A stretch of DNA of 64,000 nucleotides from Raffaelea ambrosiae (lineage: Eukaryota; Ascomycota; Sordariomycetes; Ophiostomatales; Ophiostomataceae). Positions 42,281-53,069 of the stretch are shown here, in pieces; the stretch's first letter is position 1, and each line of letters starts with the position of its first letter. The notes beneath the pieces are model-generated. The model had not been told where the DNA came from. It saw only the letters and a list, made by a program, of their open reading frames with translations, and ran no database searches. The stretch is taken from positions 1,303,213 to 1,367,212 of the forward strand of contig PCDI01000009.1 of NCBI GenBank assembly GCA_002778195.1, written 5' to 3'. The translations under genes and the position numbers were made by a program.

Positions 42281-44433
42281 ATGGCCGCGCAGACCCCGTC
42301 TCCGGTGGAAGCCGAGTCGGTCACCTTCGTGCCAGAGTCTGCTATTGCCTCGCCTCCCGACCTACGGCTCATACACTACAACGATGTGTACCACCTTGAT
42401 CCTTCGTCTGCTGAGCCGGTGGGTGGTGCAGCTCGGTTTCAGACAGTGATCAACGAGTACCGGTCTGCTGAGCGCTTCAAGGACCAGCCAGAGCTCATCA
42501 CTCTCTTCTCTGGCGACGCCTTCAACCCGAGCCTGGAGAGCTCCGTGACCAAGGGGAGCCACATGGTGCCCATCCTCAACAATGCAGGAACGGCATGCGC
42601 CTGCATTGGCAACCACGACCTCGACTTTGGTGTGAAGCAGTTCGAGTACCTTACAGCCAAGTGCAGGTTCCCGTGGTTGACAGCCAACGTGTTCGATCCG
42701 GCGGAGGGGGACGGCGTGCCGATCGGGAAGGCTCTCAAGACATTTATGATCACGTCGTCCAATGGCATCAAGATCGGCCTGGTGGGCGTGGGAGAGCGCG
42801 AGTGGCTGGAGACGGTAAACGCGTTGCCGCCAGACATTAGGTACCGCTCGGCCACGGAGACCGCCAAGGAGCTGATCCCGCAGCTGAGAGAGCAAGGCGC
42901 CGACATGGTCATCGTTCTGTCCCATGCCCGTGAGCCCAACGACAACAAGCTGGCAGAGAATCTGGACGGCGCGGCAGACCTCATCCTCGGCGGGCACGAC
43001 CACTACTACTCGCACAGCCTCATCAAGGGAACGCACGTGCTTCGATCGGGCAGCGATTTCAAGCAGCTCAGCTACCTGGAGGCGTGGCGACGACCCGGGA
43101 CGTCTGGTGCCGCAAGCAAATGGGACTTTGCCATCCGCAGGCGAGACATGGTCTCGTCCGTCTCGCCCGACCAGCCCACCGTGGAGCTGATTGACCACCT
43201 GACAGCAAAGCTCAAGCAGAGCCTGGAAAAGTCGATTGGCTGGACGGCGGCGCCCCTGGACGCCCGATTCACGACCGTGCGCGTCAGAGAAAGCAACCTG
43301 GCTAACTTTGTGTGCGACATTATGCGATACCACTACCAGGCAGACTGTGTGATCATGGCAGCCGGGACCATCCGCGGCGACCAGATCTACCCGCCTGGCC
43401 CTCTCCGTATCAAGGACATCACCGACTGCTTTCCGTTTGAAGATCCTGTGGTTGTGGTCCGGGTCACCGGGAAGGCTATCGTCGAGGCATTGGAGAACGG
43501 TGTCTCGCTCTATCCTGCCCTTGAAGGTAGGCTGACAACAGCATGAGAAGAATGGGAAGGGAGAGGAGACGACGAAGTGCCAGGAGCTAACTGACCGACC
43601 CGTGGCACAGGCCGCTTCGCACAGGTGTCGAACATCCGCTATGCGTTTGATCCAAGCAGACCGTCCGGCTCGCGAATCACGCATGTCGAGATTGACGGCG
43701 GGCCCGTGGACGACGGCAGGAAGTACGTGCTATGCACGCGAGGATACATGGTGCGCGGCAAAGGTGAGTTTTCTCTTTCTTTCCTACTTTTCCCTACCCA
43801 GTTCCGCCTCCAGCGCTGACCCGTGCAGATGGCTTCAAGAGCCTCCTGGTCAAGTCCGAAGGCGGCGAAGCAGAAGAGATCGTGGACGAGGAGAGCGGCA
43901 TCCTCATCTCGATGATGCTGCGCCAGTACTTCATGGCATTGAAGGTGTTTGACCAGTGGACGCACTGGAGCAAACCGATGGACCGCCACTGGGACCGCGT
44001 GTTCTCGGGCATCAACGCGCATCACCCGCACCTGACACCCACGGCGTCGCCGCTCACGCCCACCATGCCAGACGGGGCGGGGAGCCTGACTGACCGTCTG
44101 CCCGACCTGCCCGACGTCCGGCCGGGGGCCAGCCGAAAAGACAGCTGGTCTGACGGCTGGTCGGTGGCGAAGCTGCGGCGGCGGCGGTCGAGCATCACGC
44201 CCTTTGACGAGCACGTCGTGGACGGAGCCACGCCATCGGCGAACGCCGCGGACGTGCAGCGCGTCGACCGAGAGCTGCAGATCATGCGCCGGGTGGCACG
44301 CAAGTGGTGCCGGCTGGCAGGCGTCCACGGCAGGGAGTGCGACTCGCTGACGGCGGCCGAGTACGAGGTGGACTGGACCAAGGCCATTGCGCCGCGGGTG
44401 GAAGGCCGCATTCAGATTGCTGGGCAGAGCTAG
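42281..44433 (+). CDS. 5'-nucleotidase-like metallophosphoesterase
   Basis: Exons 42281-43526, 43611-43763 and 43829-44433 give 667 residues. Metal-binding motifs appear in order: LRLIHYNDVYHLDP, LFSGDAFNPS, CIGNHDLDFG, VIVLSHAREP and ILGGHDHYY. The 5'-nucleotidase C-terminal domain follows: RVRESNLANFVCDIMRYHYQ, IMAAGTIRGD, ITDCFPFEDPVVVV, and after the introns FAQVSNIRYAFDPSRP. There is no signal peptide or GPI signal, so this is the cytosolic fungal branch rather than the ecto-enzyme. A 150-residue C-terminal extension (SRKDSWSDGW, RRRRSSITPF) is Ser/Arg-rich and may be phosphorylated. Substrate is unproven. The last codon runs straight into an 8-bp repeat. Confidence 0.92.
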
Positions 44434-44475
44434 GGAGCTAGAGAGCTAGAGAGCTAGAGAGCTAGAGAGCTAGAG
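44427..44475 (+). repeat. 8-bp tandem repeat (GAGCTAGA)
   Basis: About six copies of GAGCTAGA start with the final serine and stop codon of the phosphoesterase gene (AGC TAG) and run into its 3' UTR. Confidence 0.85.
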
Positions 44476-45327
44476 GATACGAGAGATCACAAAAGAGCAC
44501 GATAGACACGATAGAGCACGATAAATTCACGCTGGAATGCAGCCGAGTTGGAAGGGCTAGAATGTTGCTGGTTCTGGGTGTTAGTCACAGGCTTCGGGAT
44601 ACTGTCATTGAAATATTAGTTACAGACACTGGAGTGTTGCTCGTATTAATACATAATACAGTCCGGAGCGGCAGGTTCGAGCTACTGAACCCAAGTTGGG
44701 GGCCCGGCACAACACAGTGCTGCAGATCAGCTCACAACACTGTGCCGGCCCCGAAGCCGGTTATCTGGCGCGCCGGCTGACTGCTAACCTGGCCAATGGC
44801 CGTCCACGCATTAGCCTAGTGCGCCTGCGACACGATCTTGCCTGCTGCAACACCAAACCCAGCTTGCACATGGCAATGAGCTCGTCCGTAATTCGGCACC
44901 AGCGCGCCTGACACCGTACCCCATATTAAGAGGCCCCAGCGCGGCCCCGTGCCAGCGGCCCTAATTGTTTTGCTTTGCCTCTGTGCTCTGGTGTGCTCTG
45001 ATAGTTAGCCTGTCTCTTCGTTGCTGCCAAGCCCTGGAGATGCTCTTCCTCCACAACTTCCTCGACGACGACATATCCTGACCGCCTCGCGTTGCCTTCG
45101 CGCCTCCCGCCCTGCTGTGCGCCTGCCACGAACCCTCCCTTGCCTCCTTGCCTCCTTGCCTCCTTGCATCCGAGCCCGGCCTGACCTCCCTCGCGACCTC
45201 CCTCCCCGACCCCGAACCCCCCCGGACCTCGACTGCCGACGTGTGCCAAGTCCCGTCGACAGCCTCGTCAAGCCGCGCCTGCCAACACGGCCGTTCAAAC
45301 CACCACCAGAGTGGCCGTCCAGCCACC
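44476..45327. other. Intergenic leader of transporter gene
   Basis: The 852 bp include a TTGCCTCC 8-bp repeat (about four copies, 45140-45168) in a pyrimidine-rich leader before the transporter ATG. No gene is seen. Confidence 0.5.
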
Positions 45328-48028
45328 ATGACCGGCACATCGGGCCAGGATCACGGGTCTGCCAAGGTCACCGGCGTCCGGCAGAGCTTCTCGCTCGACC
45401 CGCCGCTGGACCCGTCGGCTCCGGCCCCCGGCTCTGGCCTCGCACCTCCTCGCGGCAGCTTCAACAGCTTCAACAGCTCCCAGCCCTCTCCGCGCACGCG
45501 GCCGGCTGTCCGCTTCGACGAGCACGCCATTGATGACCTCGACATGCCGTCCCAGGCCGGCCCCAGCGACCCGAGCCGCGCTGCCCCGTCCTCCCCGCCC
45601 ACCGAGACCACCTCTCTGCTTGAGGACGTCCTCCTCGACCGCCAGTTCTCGCATAGCGGCCCCTGCAGCCACGGCACCTTCTCGCCGCGGCCATGCAGCC
45701 CCGTGGCCAGTGCCGAGAGCTCGGAGACGACCGGCGTCGACCCGGCTGGCCAGGCCGGCATGCCCATTCTCGACGGCATCATCTCCACCTTCACGGGCAG
45801 CCGGGACAGCACGAGCGGCTGGCGACGCAGCCTAGTGCATAGGATGCGCAGCAAGAAGATGAGCTCGTCCAGCGCGCTGGCCGAGCGCCATGGCTTGACG
45901 GACATTGGATCGATGTCAGTGTGCTCGCTGGGTCTTCCTTTCCCCGCTCTGCTTCCCGCCACTAACACGTCCTCCCAGGTATCTTGCTTATTACATCCCG
46001 TCTGTGGCCTGGATGAGGCAGTACAAGCTTTCCTACCTGCAGGGCGACCTCATTGCCGCCATGACCGTCGCCGGCATCTACCTCCCCATGGCCCTCTCGC
46101 TCGCGAGCAACCTCTCCCACGTGCCGGCCATCAACGGCCTGTACTCCTTCTTCTTCAACCCCCTGATATACGCTTTCCTGGGCAGCTGTCCACAGATGGT
46201 CGTTGGCCCCGAAGCTGCTGGCTCTCTCCTGGTCGGAACCGTTGTGCGCACCACCGTCGACCTGGGCCGCGGCGGCGAGGACGACGACCTTCTGCATGCG
46301 AGAATCTGCGGCGTGGTTGCCGGCATCGCTGGTGCCACCGTGCTGCTTGCTGGCATTGCCCGCCTCGGCTTCCTTGACAGCGTGCTCTCGCGCCCGTTTC
46401 TTCGCGGCTTCATCTCGGCCATTGGCTTTGTCATTTTCGTTGACCAGCTCGTTCCAGAGCTTGGCCTGGCCAAGCTGGCCAGCGGGGACGCCAAGGCGAG
46501 CCATGGCAGCACCGTCGACAAGCTGGCGTTCATGTTCAGCAACCTCGACAAGACCCACTCGCTTACTATGGCCGTGTCTTTTGTTAGCTTTGCCGTCATT
46601 ATGGTTTGCAGGTTTGTCCGCTCTACGCCCCCCTTCTACCCCCGCCCGCACCCCCTTTCTGTTCCCCGGCAGCTTTACTCACAGGGTGGCACCACCAGGG
46701 AAATCAAGCGTCGACTGCAGCCCCACTATCCCGCTGTTGCTTACATGCCTGATCGGCTGTTTGTGGTGATTCTGTCCGCCTTCCTTGCCTGGCGTCTGGA
46801 CTGGGACGACAAGGGCGTCGAAATTCTCGGCACTGTCGAGGCCGCCTCCGGACGGCTCTTTGCCTTCCGCTGGCCGTTCCAGACCGCGCACATGACACAC
46901 ATTCGGGATGCCATGAGCACGTCTTTTCTCATCGCTCTCCTGGGCTTTTTCGAGTCTTCGGTCGCTGCCAAGAGCCTGGGCGGCCAGGAGACATTCCCAG
47001 AAATCCAGCTCAGTGCCAACCGGGAACTAGTTGCTCTGGGCGTCGCAAACTTTGTCGGCGGCTGCTTCATGTCGCTTCCTGCCTTTGGCGGCTACGGGAG
47101 AAGCAAGGTGAACAAGTCGACTGGCGGCAAGAGCCCGATGAGCTCCATTTTCTTGAGCATCATCACTCTGATCTCCATCATGTTCCTTCTTCCGTATTTC
47201 TACTACCTTCCCGTGAGTAAAAGAAAAACCCAGCCGGGCCTGCCGTGTCCTCCCTGTGGCTTTACAAAAATACACGAGAATACACAAGCAACTAACCAGA
47301 CCTAGAAACCCGTGCTGTCCTCGATGATCAGTGTCGTCGCCTGGTCTCTGATCGAGGAGGCTCCCTCGGACATTTCCTTCTTTCTTCGCATCCATGCCTG
47401 GCCCGAAATCGGCCTCATGGCCATCATCGTTCTTGCCACCATTTTCTACTCACTCAATTTCGGCATCGCCATTGGCATTGGCGTGTCACTTCTCCAGGTC
47501 ATTCGCAATGCGACAAGACCGCGTATCCAGATTCTGGGCCGTATTCCTGGGACCGACAAGTTTGAAAATGCCGAAGCACACATGGAACGTCTCGAATTCT
47601 TTGAAGGGTGCCTGATTGTCAAGATTCCAGAGCCCCTGACATTTGCGAACACGGGCGAGCTCAAGACACGTCTGCGACGACTGGAGCTGTATGGCACCAA
47701 CAAGGCACATCCAGCCTTGCCACGTCTCCGAGGAGAAGAACTCAACCGAAACGTCATCTTTGACATCCACGGCGTAACCGGCATGGACGGTTCAGGCACC
47801 CAGGTGCTGGAAGAAATCGTCAGAGACTACCGCGAAAGGGGTGTCCGTGTCTTCTTCAGTCGCGGGCCCAGCAAGCCCTCTGATGTCTGGCAGCTGATGA
47901 AACTCGCTGGCATCTTTGATCTCATTGGAGGTGAGGGCCACTACGTTGACGATGTGGTAGAGGCCTTGAAGATGACTGAAGTCGAAGACGGCGTCGACGT
48001 GAACGTCAGAGAGACTGTCGCACCGTGA
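45328..48028 (+). CDS. SLC26-type sulfate/anion transporter with STAS domain
   Basis: Exons 45328-45914, 45979-46611, 46699-47212 and 47306-48028 give 818 residues. A 195-residue Ser/Pro-rich cytosolic N-terminus precedes the membrane core: YYIPSVAWMRQYKLSYLQGD, AAMTVAGIYLPMALSLASNL, AGSLLVGTVV, a long series of hydrophobic helices, and LGGQETFPEIQLSANRELVA with NFVGGCFMSLPAFGGYGRSK, the fungal SulP signature. A STAS domain lies at about 640-800 (LIVKIPEPLTFANTGELK, NVIFDIHGVTGMDGSG). The long N-terminus resembles the vacuolar YGR125W-type group rather than plasma-membrane sulfate permeases. Intron 2 (46612-46698) is 87 nt with no stop in frame. ATG 45328 was chosen over an upstream non-ATG reading frame. 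Confidence 0.92.
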
Positions 48029-48952
48029 GAACAGCCTGATTTTTGGTTGCTGTTGCTGTTCCTGTTGCTGTTGCTGGTGCTGTTCTTGTTTGTCCTTGGC
48101 CAGGTTGTGGCGTGTTTATTTTAAACAGGTGGTGTATATCGTGCAGGTGATTCATTTGGCATAGCATTTGGTAGAGGCGTCTTTTACACGGGCATTTTGA
48201 TCGTTCTTTGGATCTGTAATCTGCATCTCGTAGAATAGATTTGACAGTCGTCAAGAGACTTAGAGTAGCATAATTCCAAGTTCTATCTTCAATACCTGAT
48301 TGCTCCTATCTGTTCCTCGGAGGGAGATCAACTGCAATTAAGAGGACCAGCAGGCCGAGCAGTTGTGAGGAGACGACATGAAGGAGATCAATGCCAGCAG
48401 AGCTCTGTCAACAGTCATCAACCACCGCATGCCAACAACTTCAGACGCCGCCGCATCGACGTTGGTTTGTGGGTTTGACAGATTAATTTTGAGAAAGCTT
48501 CGCTATAGTACATCCCTGGGATAACTCTCGACCTCGGCATTCGACTGAGAGCCGTTTTTTTGTGAGCTCTCCAGGTTAAATCAGCAACATACAGTCGCCA
48601 ATGTCATCAATACTTCTCTCGAGTACTGGCACTCGTAACGTTTACTACATCTCCCGTTTGCTCACACAGGACTGTGTAGCATTTGCCTATATTAGAAGAT
48701 CGTAGCAAGTGCGAAGGTAGCGCATGAAGACACCTCGAATAACTAGCAAATGGACCGATGACCTCCCCATGGTTTCGTTCATCTTGGTTCTCCCTCGTCA
48801 TGGTATTTTTCCCCTGTATTCTTTTTTGCTCCTCCAAAGGTTTTGCTTATTCCATATTCCTCTCCCCGTTCGCTCAAATCACCCCAACTATGTTTTACGC
48901 CGTTTCTTCACCCCCCGGCCATCCGATCAATGAGCCGCGACCTACAGGCCGG
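48029..48952. other. Convergent 3' region
   Basis: The 924 bp lie between the 3' ends of the transporter and the first trio gene. GCTGTT/GTTGCT trinucleotide-like repeats occur at 48047-48090. No gene is recognised. Confidence 0.45.
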
Positions 48953-49752
48953 TCACATCGACTTGGGTTGAGTCAGGCCAAAGTTCAAGGAGTTTTCGTC
49001 CTCGTCCGCAGAGGTGGGTGGGCCCTGTGAGAAGTAGTCAATGTGCTCTGTGGCACTGTCCATGTCGTCTGACGCCAATTCCACTTCGACTTTGGCTCTC
49101 TTCGTGGGTGTCTCTGCCAGCATTTCCACAGAGCTCCCGAAATCGGCAACGATCCTACCAGGGTGGTCATTTTCAGCCTTCGATTCATACTCAGACTCTA
49201 GCTTGATCATTTTTTTGGCCTCTTCCATGGTTCCGGTCATGCCATCCCTCACAGTGCCTCCGACACTAGTCGCCTCATCAATAGTCCGCTTCCTGGGTCG
49301 GCCCCGGCGTCTTGAGCCTGGTGTCCTCGGTGTCGTTTTTGTCGACTTTGATGTTTTCGGTGTTCCAGATGGAGAGCTGCCTGCCTGGGAGTACATTGCT
49401 TGACCCGTCTCGCTAGGATTCCCAAGCTCCGAGTCGTGGAAGGCCTTGAGCTTCTTCTGAGCAGAGCGGAAGCAAATGCGGCCAGACTGAGAGTTCGAGT
49501 AGCCGGCAAATTCTGCAAACTTGACCCAGTCGATCTGGTGGGATGGGAAATGACTAGCATTAGTAGAAGGCAACAAACTGTGTAGATGTTATAGGAATTG
49601 AAAAGCGTGAAACTCGGATTGCTGTCCATGTGCACACTCACCGTGCTACTACTGCTGTCTTTCAACGACAAAAATGCAGCGCAGACTGATAGAAGCTCAC
49701 GCTCCGTTAAGCCGGCCCTGAGAACGGGGATGTTGGCAACTTTGCCTGACAT
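48953..49752 (-). CDS. Tandem-trio protein 1, helix-rich with AT-hook
   Basis: Exons 49752-49642 and 49534-48953 give 230 residues. The N-terminal 70 residues form the shared domain: LTERELLSVCAAFLSL, then IDWVKFAEFAGYSNSQSG and FRSAQKKLKAF. Its pattern of three predicted helices ending in KK resembles Myb/SANT or other helix-turn-helix domains. Residues 113-121 (RRGRPRKRT) are a textbook AT-hook, which binds AT-rich minor groove. An acidic C-terminus follows. It is probably a nuclear DNA-binding protein. Two paralogues with the same domain and an intron at the same phase-0 position follow in the same orientation (50214-50704, 51353-51851). I do not know a named family for them. Confidence 0.75.
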
Positions 49753-50213
49753 GGCGGTGATCTTTATCAGAGGGCAACGTTTCTTTCTGAGGTTTCCTGG
49801 GTTATAGATGTGATGATCACAGGATGCAGGTGCGCGTGAGGGTAAATAAAACGAGTGATGTTTGGTAAATAAACAGAGGCTTGTGAAAAGTCACCCTCAG
49901 ACTTCCTGGTTACACAAACGAATTCAAATACAGGTGTGAAGTGTATTTCTTCTGTGGAGGTCAGACTAGTTTGGGTTTTTATTTCTGATTGTTTGTTTAC
50001 TGGTCACCCTGTCCAAGCAACGGGTAGATAAATTAAGCAAGACTCTGGCGGGTGAATCTGCTTGTTCATTCTTTTTTGTAGAATTTAACAGAGTGTCGAC
50101 ATCGCTAAATTCTACAACCATGCCACCTATCATGCCCAGCCTTATTAGGCAACATCCCTCGTTCTTCTCTACTCAAAATCACCAACGACACGAACAATAA
50201 GCCGCCGCTCGGT
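49753..50213. other. Spacer between trio genes 1 and 2
   Basis: The 461 bp contain the promoter of trio gene 1 and the 3' flank of gene 2, and are AT-richer than the coding sequence. No gene is seen. Confidence 0.45.
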
Positions 50214-50704
50214 TTAGTCTTCCTCGCTCTCGATCTCCTGTTTCACCTTCTCGGCAGATTCCTCGCGATTGACCACCTCCACACCGTCCTCTTCTTCCTT
50301 GGCTTGCTGCTTGGAAGACTTCGTCCGCTTTTTTGGCGAGCCGGATTTTCCCTCGGCCGGCTTCCGCTTCGAGGGCGTCCCAGCTGACTTTGCAGGGGAA
50401 CCCGACGCACCTAGGCCGTTGTTGGCACCAAACACCTGGGTGCGAACCTTTTTCTTGATCTCCCTGAATCGCTTGCGAGCATTGTTGGAGTTAGGGTGGT
50501 TGGTGAGGGTAGTAAACGTTTCAAAGTCAATCTGTAGTAAATTAGAATAAAACCATATAGACGCAGCAGCATAAACAAACAACCAAAACAACAAGGCAAA
50601 CGTGCAGTGTCACCACCGGGGCAGCAGAGCCAGGCCGCCGCGAGGTGCCGAAGCTCACGCTCCGAAAGATTGAGATCTGCGAGCGGCGTGATTTTCTGTG
50701 CCAT
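50214..50704 (-). CDS. Tandem-trio protein 2, small basic
   Basis: Exons 50704-50606 and 50531-50214 give 138 residues. The domain reads LSERELRHLAAAWLCCPGGD, then IDFETFTTLTNHPNSNNARK and FREIKKKVR, aligning along its length with trio proteins 1 and 3. The tail is rich in Lys, Pro and Ser (KSAGTPSKRKPAEGKSGSPK, KKRTKSSKQQ) and ends in an acidic stretch, much like histone-H1-type tails. No GT donor gives an in-frame join; a GC-AG intron with donor GCACGT (50605) places the junction exactly where the paralogues have theirs. The intron is therefore inferred. It is probably nuclear and DNA-binding. Confidence 0.65.
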
Positions 50705-51352
50705 CTTTGCGAATGCTTCTTGGATTGTTGATGGAGGTGTGAGTTGAAGTTCGGGTTGATTGAAAGATAATATAATGGGAAATGCCGTGCGTGTCTCTGA
50801 GGACTGGTGGGTGACTGCGATGTTTTGGGAAGGAGAAGCTGGTATTTAGTAGAGGATGAGGAAATGGTTGAAGAGGCGGAGAGACCAGTTGGCCGGATGA
50901 AAAAAGCTGGTGTAGTGAATGGAAATATAAGAAGAGATGAGCGTCTGACAGAAACCTGAGGCAGCACCTAACTATTCACTCTCAACTCAGATCAACGTCA
51001 CAGACGCAAACCTTGAACCGTTTACAGGTAATTCGGGGGGATGTGATTAAAGGAAATTTGACCAGGGTGTGAAAACAAACAGTGTATTCTTGTCTACTAA
51101 TTCGGAGGCAAAGTGAGCCTGTCTTGGTTTGTTGACCTGTTTTGACTCCCCGCCTTTCTAGCTCTGTCCATATCTACTAACACAGAACTACAGCTGTATA
51201 CCCTCCCGTATTGTAGGCTCCAGACGAGCACATAAGATAACCGGATTCTTCGTCTCTGACAGCTTTCTTCTATAACATGTTACCGACAAGCGTTTTCCCC
51301 TCTGGAAACTGAAATATCAAGTAACATTACCTGGACCCCCAGGTCGCGTATG
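50705..51352. other. Spacer between trio genes 2 and 3
   Basis: The 648 bp serve as promoter for gene 2 and 3' flank of gene 3. No gene or repeat is recognised. Confidence 0.45.
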
Positions 51353-51851
51353 TTAAATGCCTTCGTCAACATCCTCCTTGTTACGCTCGTCGGCAAGAGA
51401 CTCTTCATATTTGATTCCCTTGGCCGCCTTTTTCGGCTTTGGAGTGGTAGGATCCTTAGCTGTGCGTTTGCGAGGCGTTACGGATCCCTTCGACAGAGGA
51501 GAAGGCCTGGACTCGCCTACATCGCCAGCCTGGCCGCGGAAGCTTTGTATTTTCTTCCTAACCAGATAGAACGTCGTGCTGGCAGAACGCCCGTTTTTGA
51601 GGCCCAGAATTGAGGCCAACTTGTCGTAATCCACCTAGTGCAGAATGATTAGCCGCTCCTAAGTTCGACAGAGGTGGTGAAGATGACTTTGTAGAAAGTC
51701 CACCCACCTGGGGCTCTGCCCCCTTGATACAAAGCCAAGCAGCCATAAGAACTTCCTGCTCTCGCTGCGATAGATCGGGCTTGACATCGGTACTCGTCGA
51801 CGATGCAGGCACACTGCCTCCAGTGACATCCCCAGTCTGGACAGATGCCAT
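51353..51851 (-). CDS. Tandem-trio protein 3, small basic
   Basis: Exons 51851-51708 and 51634-51353 give 141 residues. A Ser/Thr-rich 25-residue leader precedes the domain LSQREQEVLMAAWLCIKGAE, VDYDKLASILGLKNGRSAST, FYLVRKKIQSF. The tail is basic (TPRKRTAKDPTTPKPKKAAK) and ends acidic. The intron (51635-51707, GTGGGT donor, CTAG acceptor) is phase 0 between PQ and VDYD, the same place as in the two neighbours. This supports origin by tandem duplication, although sequence identity outside the domain is low, so the duplications are old. The likely role is nuclear DNA or chromatin binding, inferred from composition only. Confidence 0.72.
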
Positions 51852-53069
51852 GGTGGATGGAGGCTGGACGATGAGAGTGCGTCAAAGATGAAATGTGGCA
51901 GTGAGCGAGTAGGTGTTCAGCGCTGGCTAGAATGTGACATTCGAGATGTGAAAGGCGGTTAATAGAACGAAGCAGATAGAGAGGTCGTAAAGTATTTTAG
52001 TTTTGAGGTGAATGAAGGAAGCAAGTGAAAAAATCTTGACGGGCTGCTATGTGTGGAATTAAAGAGATAGAATAGGGGATTTAGAGCACAATACGGGGGA
52101 GTAGGTTTGTCAGGAAAGGGGCCGGTAACGACAAATAGAGCGGAAAACAAAGATGTGCACTTTCAAAACGAGGCCCCGGCCAGTAAAAATGCCAAGACAC
52201 CACGCCTCAGCCTTGCGGCGTACAGGGTCTCTCAGACTCGTTTGTGTTCATTGGCTGGCACGCGGTCGGCAGAGAGGCGGCCTGCAAACGGCCATGGCGA
52301 GATGAAAATATTCATTGATACGAGCTAGCTATCGGGAAACAGCGACGGTCAGGATTGCAGACCCAACAGGCCAGGTCGGTTGGGACGTCCGCAGTACGGC
52401 ACGGGGCAGGTGCCTCGCAATACTGGTCTGCTGGTGCCTGCAGCTGTACTACTATGTATGTAGGATCCAGATCTGGAGATGCACAGTGTGCAGACTCGCC
52501 AAGACGCGATTTACGGCACTGCCACAGCAACTCTCAGCTGGAAACACGTGACGTATCAGGTGCCAGGAACCGGCACTGTGGCACTCGCGCACTGGAATTT
52601 GTGGGATAGGGAGCTCAACGCTAGAGTAATAACTATGTGGTGGGCTCTGAAAAAGAAAAAATTGAAGCAGCCGAAGCTTCCTTCCTCCTCCAACCAAAAA
52701 ACACGAATCATACCAACAGCTTTTGTTTGACCCTGAAAAGCCCAACCATCCACTACTATCACGACCCTGAGCACACGTGTCGCTCCTACAACAGCATCGC
52801 CTATCCCCTGCAGACCCTGTCCGACTTTACGTACAGGTTTTTATTTTTCATTCCAGCGCCTGCCCTGCTGTTCGATCGCGTGTCGGATTGCAGATCGCCA
52901 CCGTGTAGAACGACGACAAAGGGACCCCAAACCGAAGCCAAAGCCCTGCCAAACGCGCCCTTTTGCCGCTGCCGCCATTCAGCGTCTACGCCTGCCCGCC
53001 TGCGCCAGTCTCTGCCTGTTCTGACAGCATCGCCCGCGCCAGGTGCAGCTCACCAGTATCACAACCAGC
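51852..53069. other. Divergent promoter, trio gene 3 and GYF gene
   Basis: The 1.2 kb have no supported gene. Small frames on both strands are unrelated to known proteins. A pyrimidine- and C-rich leader precedes the GYF gene. Confidence 0.5.

Noticed and set aside
44600..44720. Possible tRNA around GGTTCGA at 44674
   Set aside because: Only a T-loop-like string is present. I could not fold acceptor, D or anticodon arms around it.
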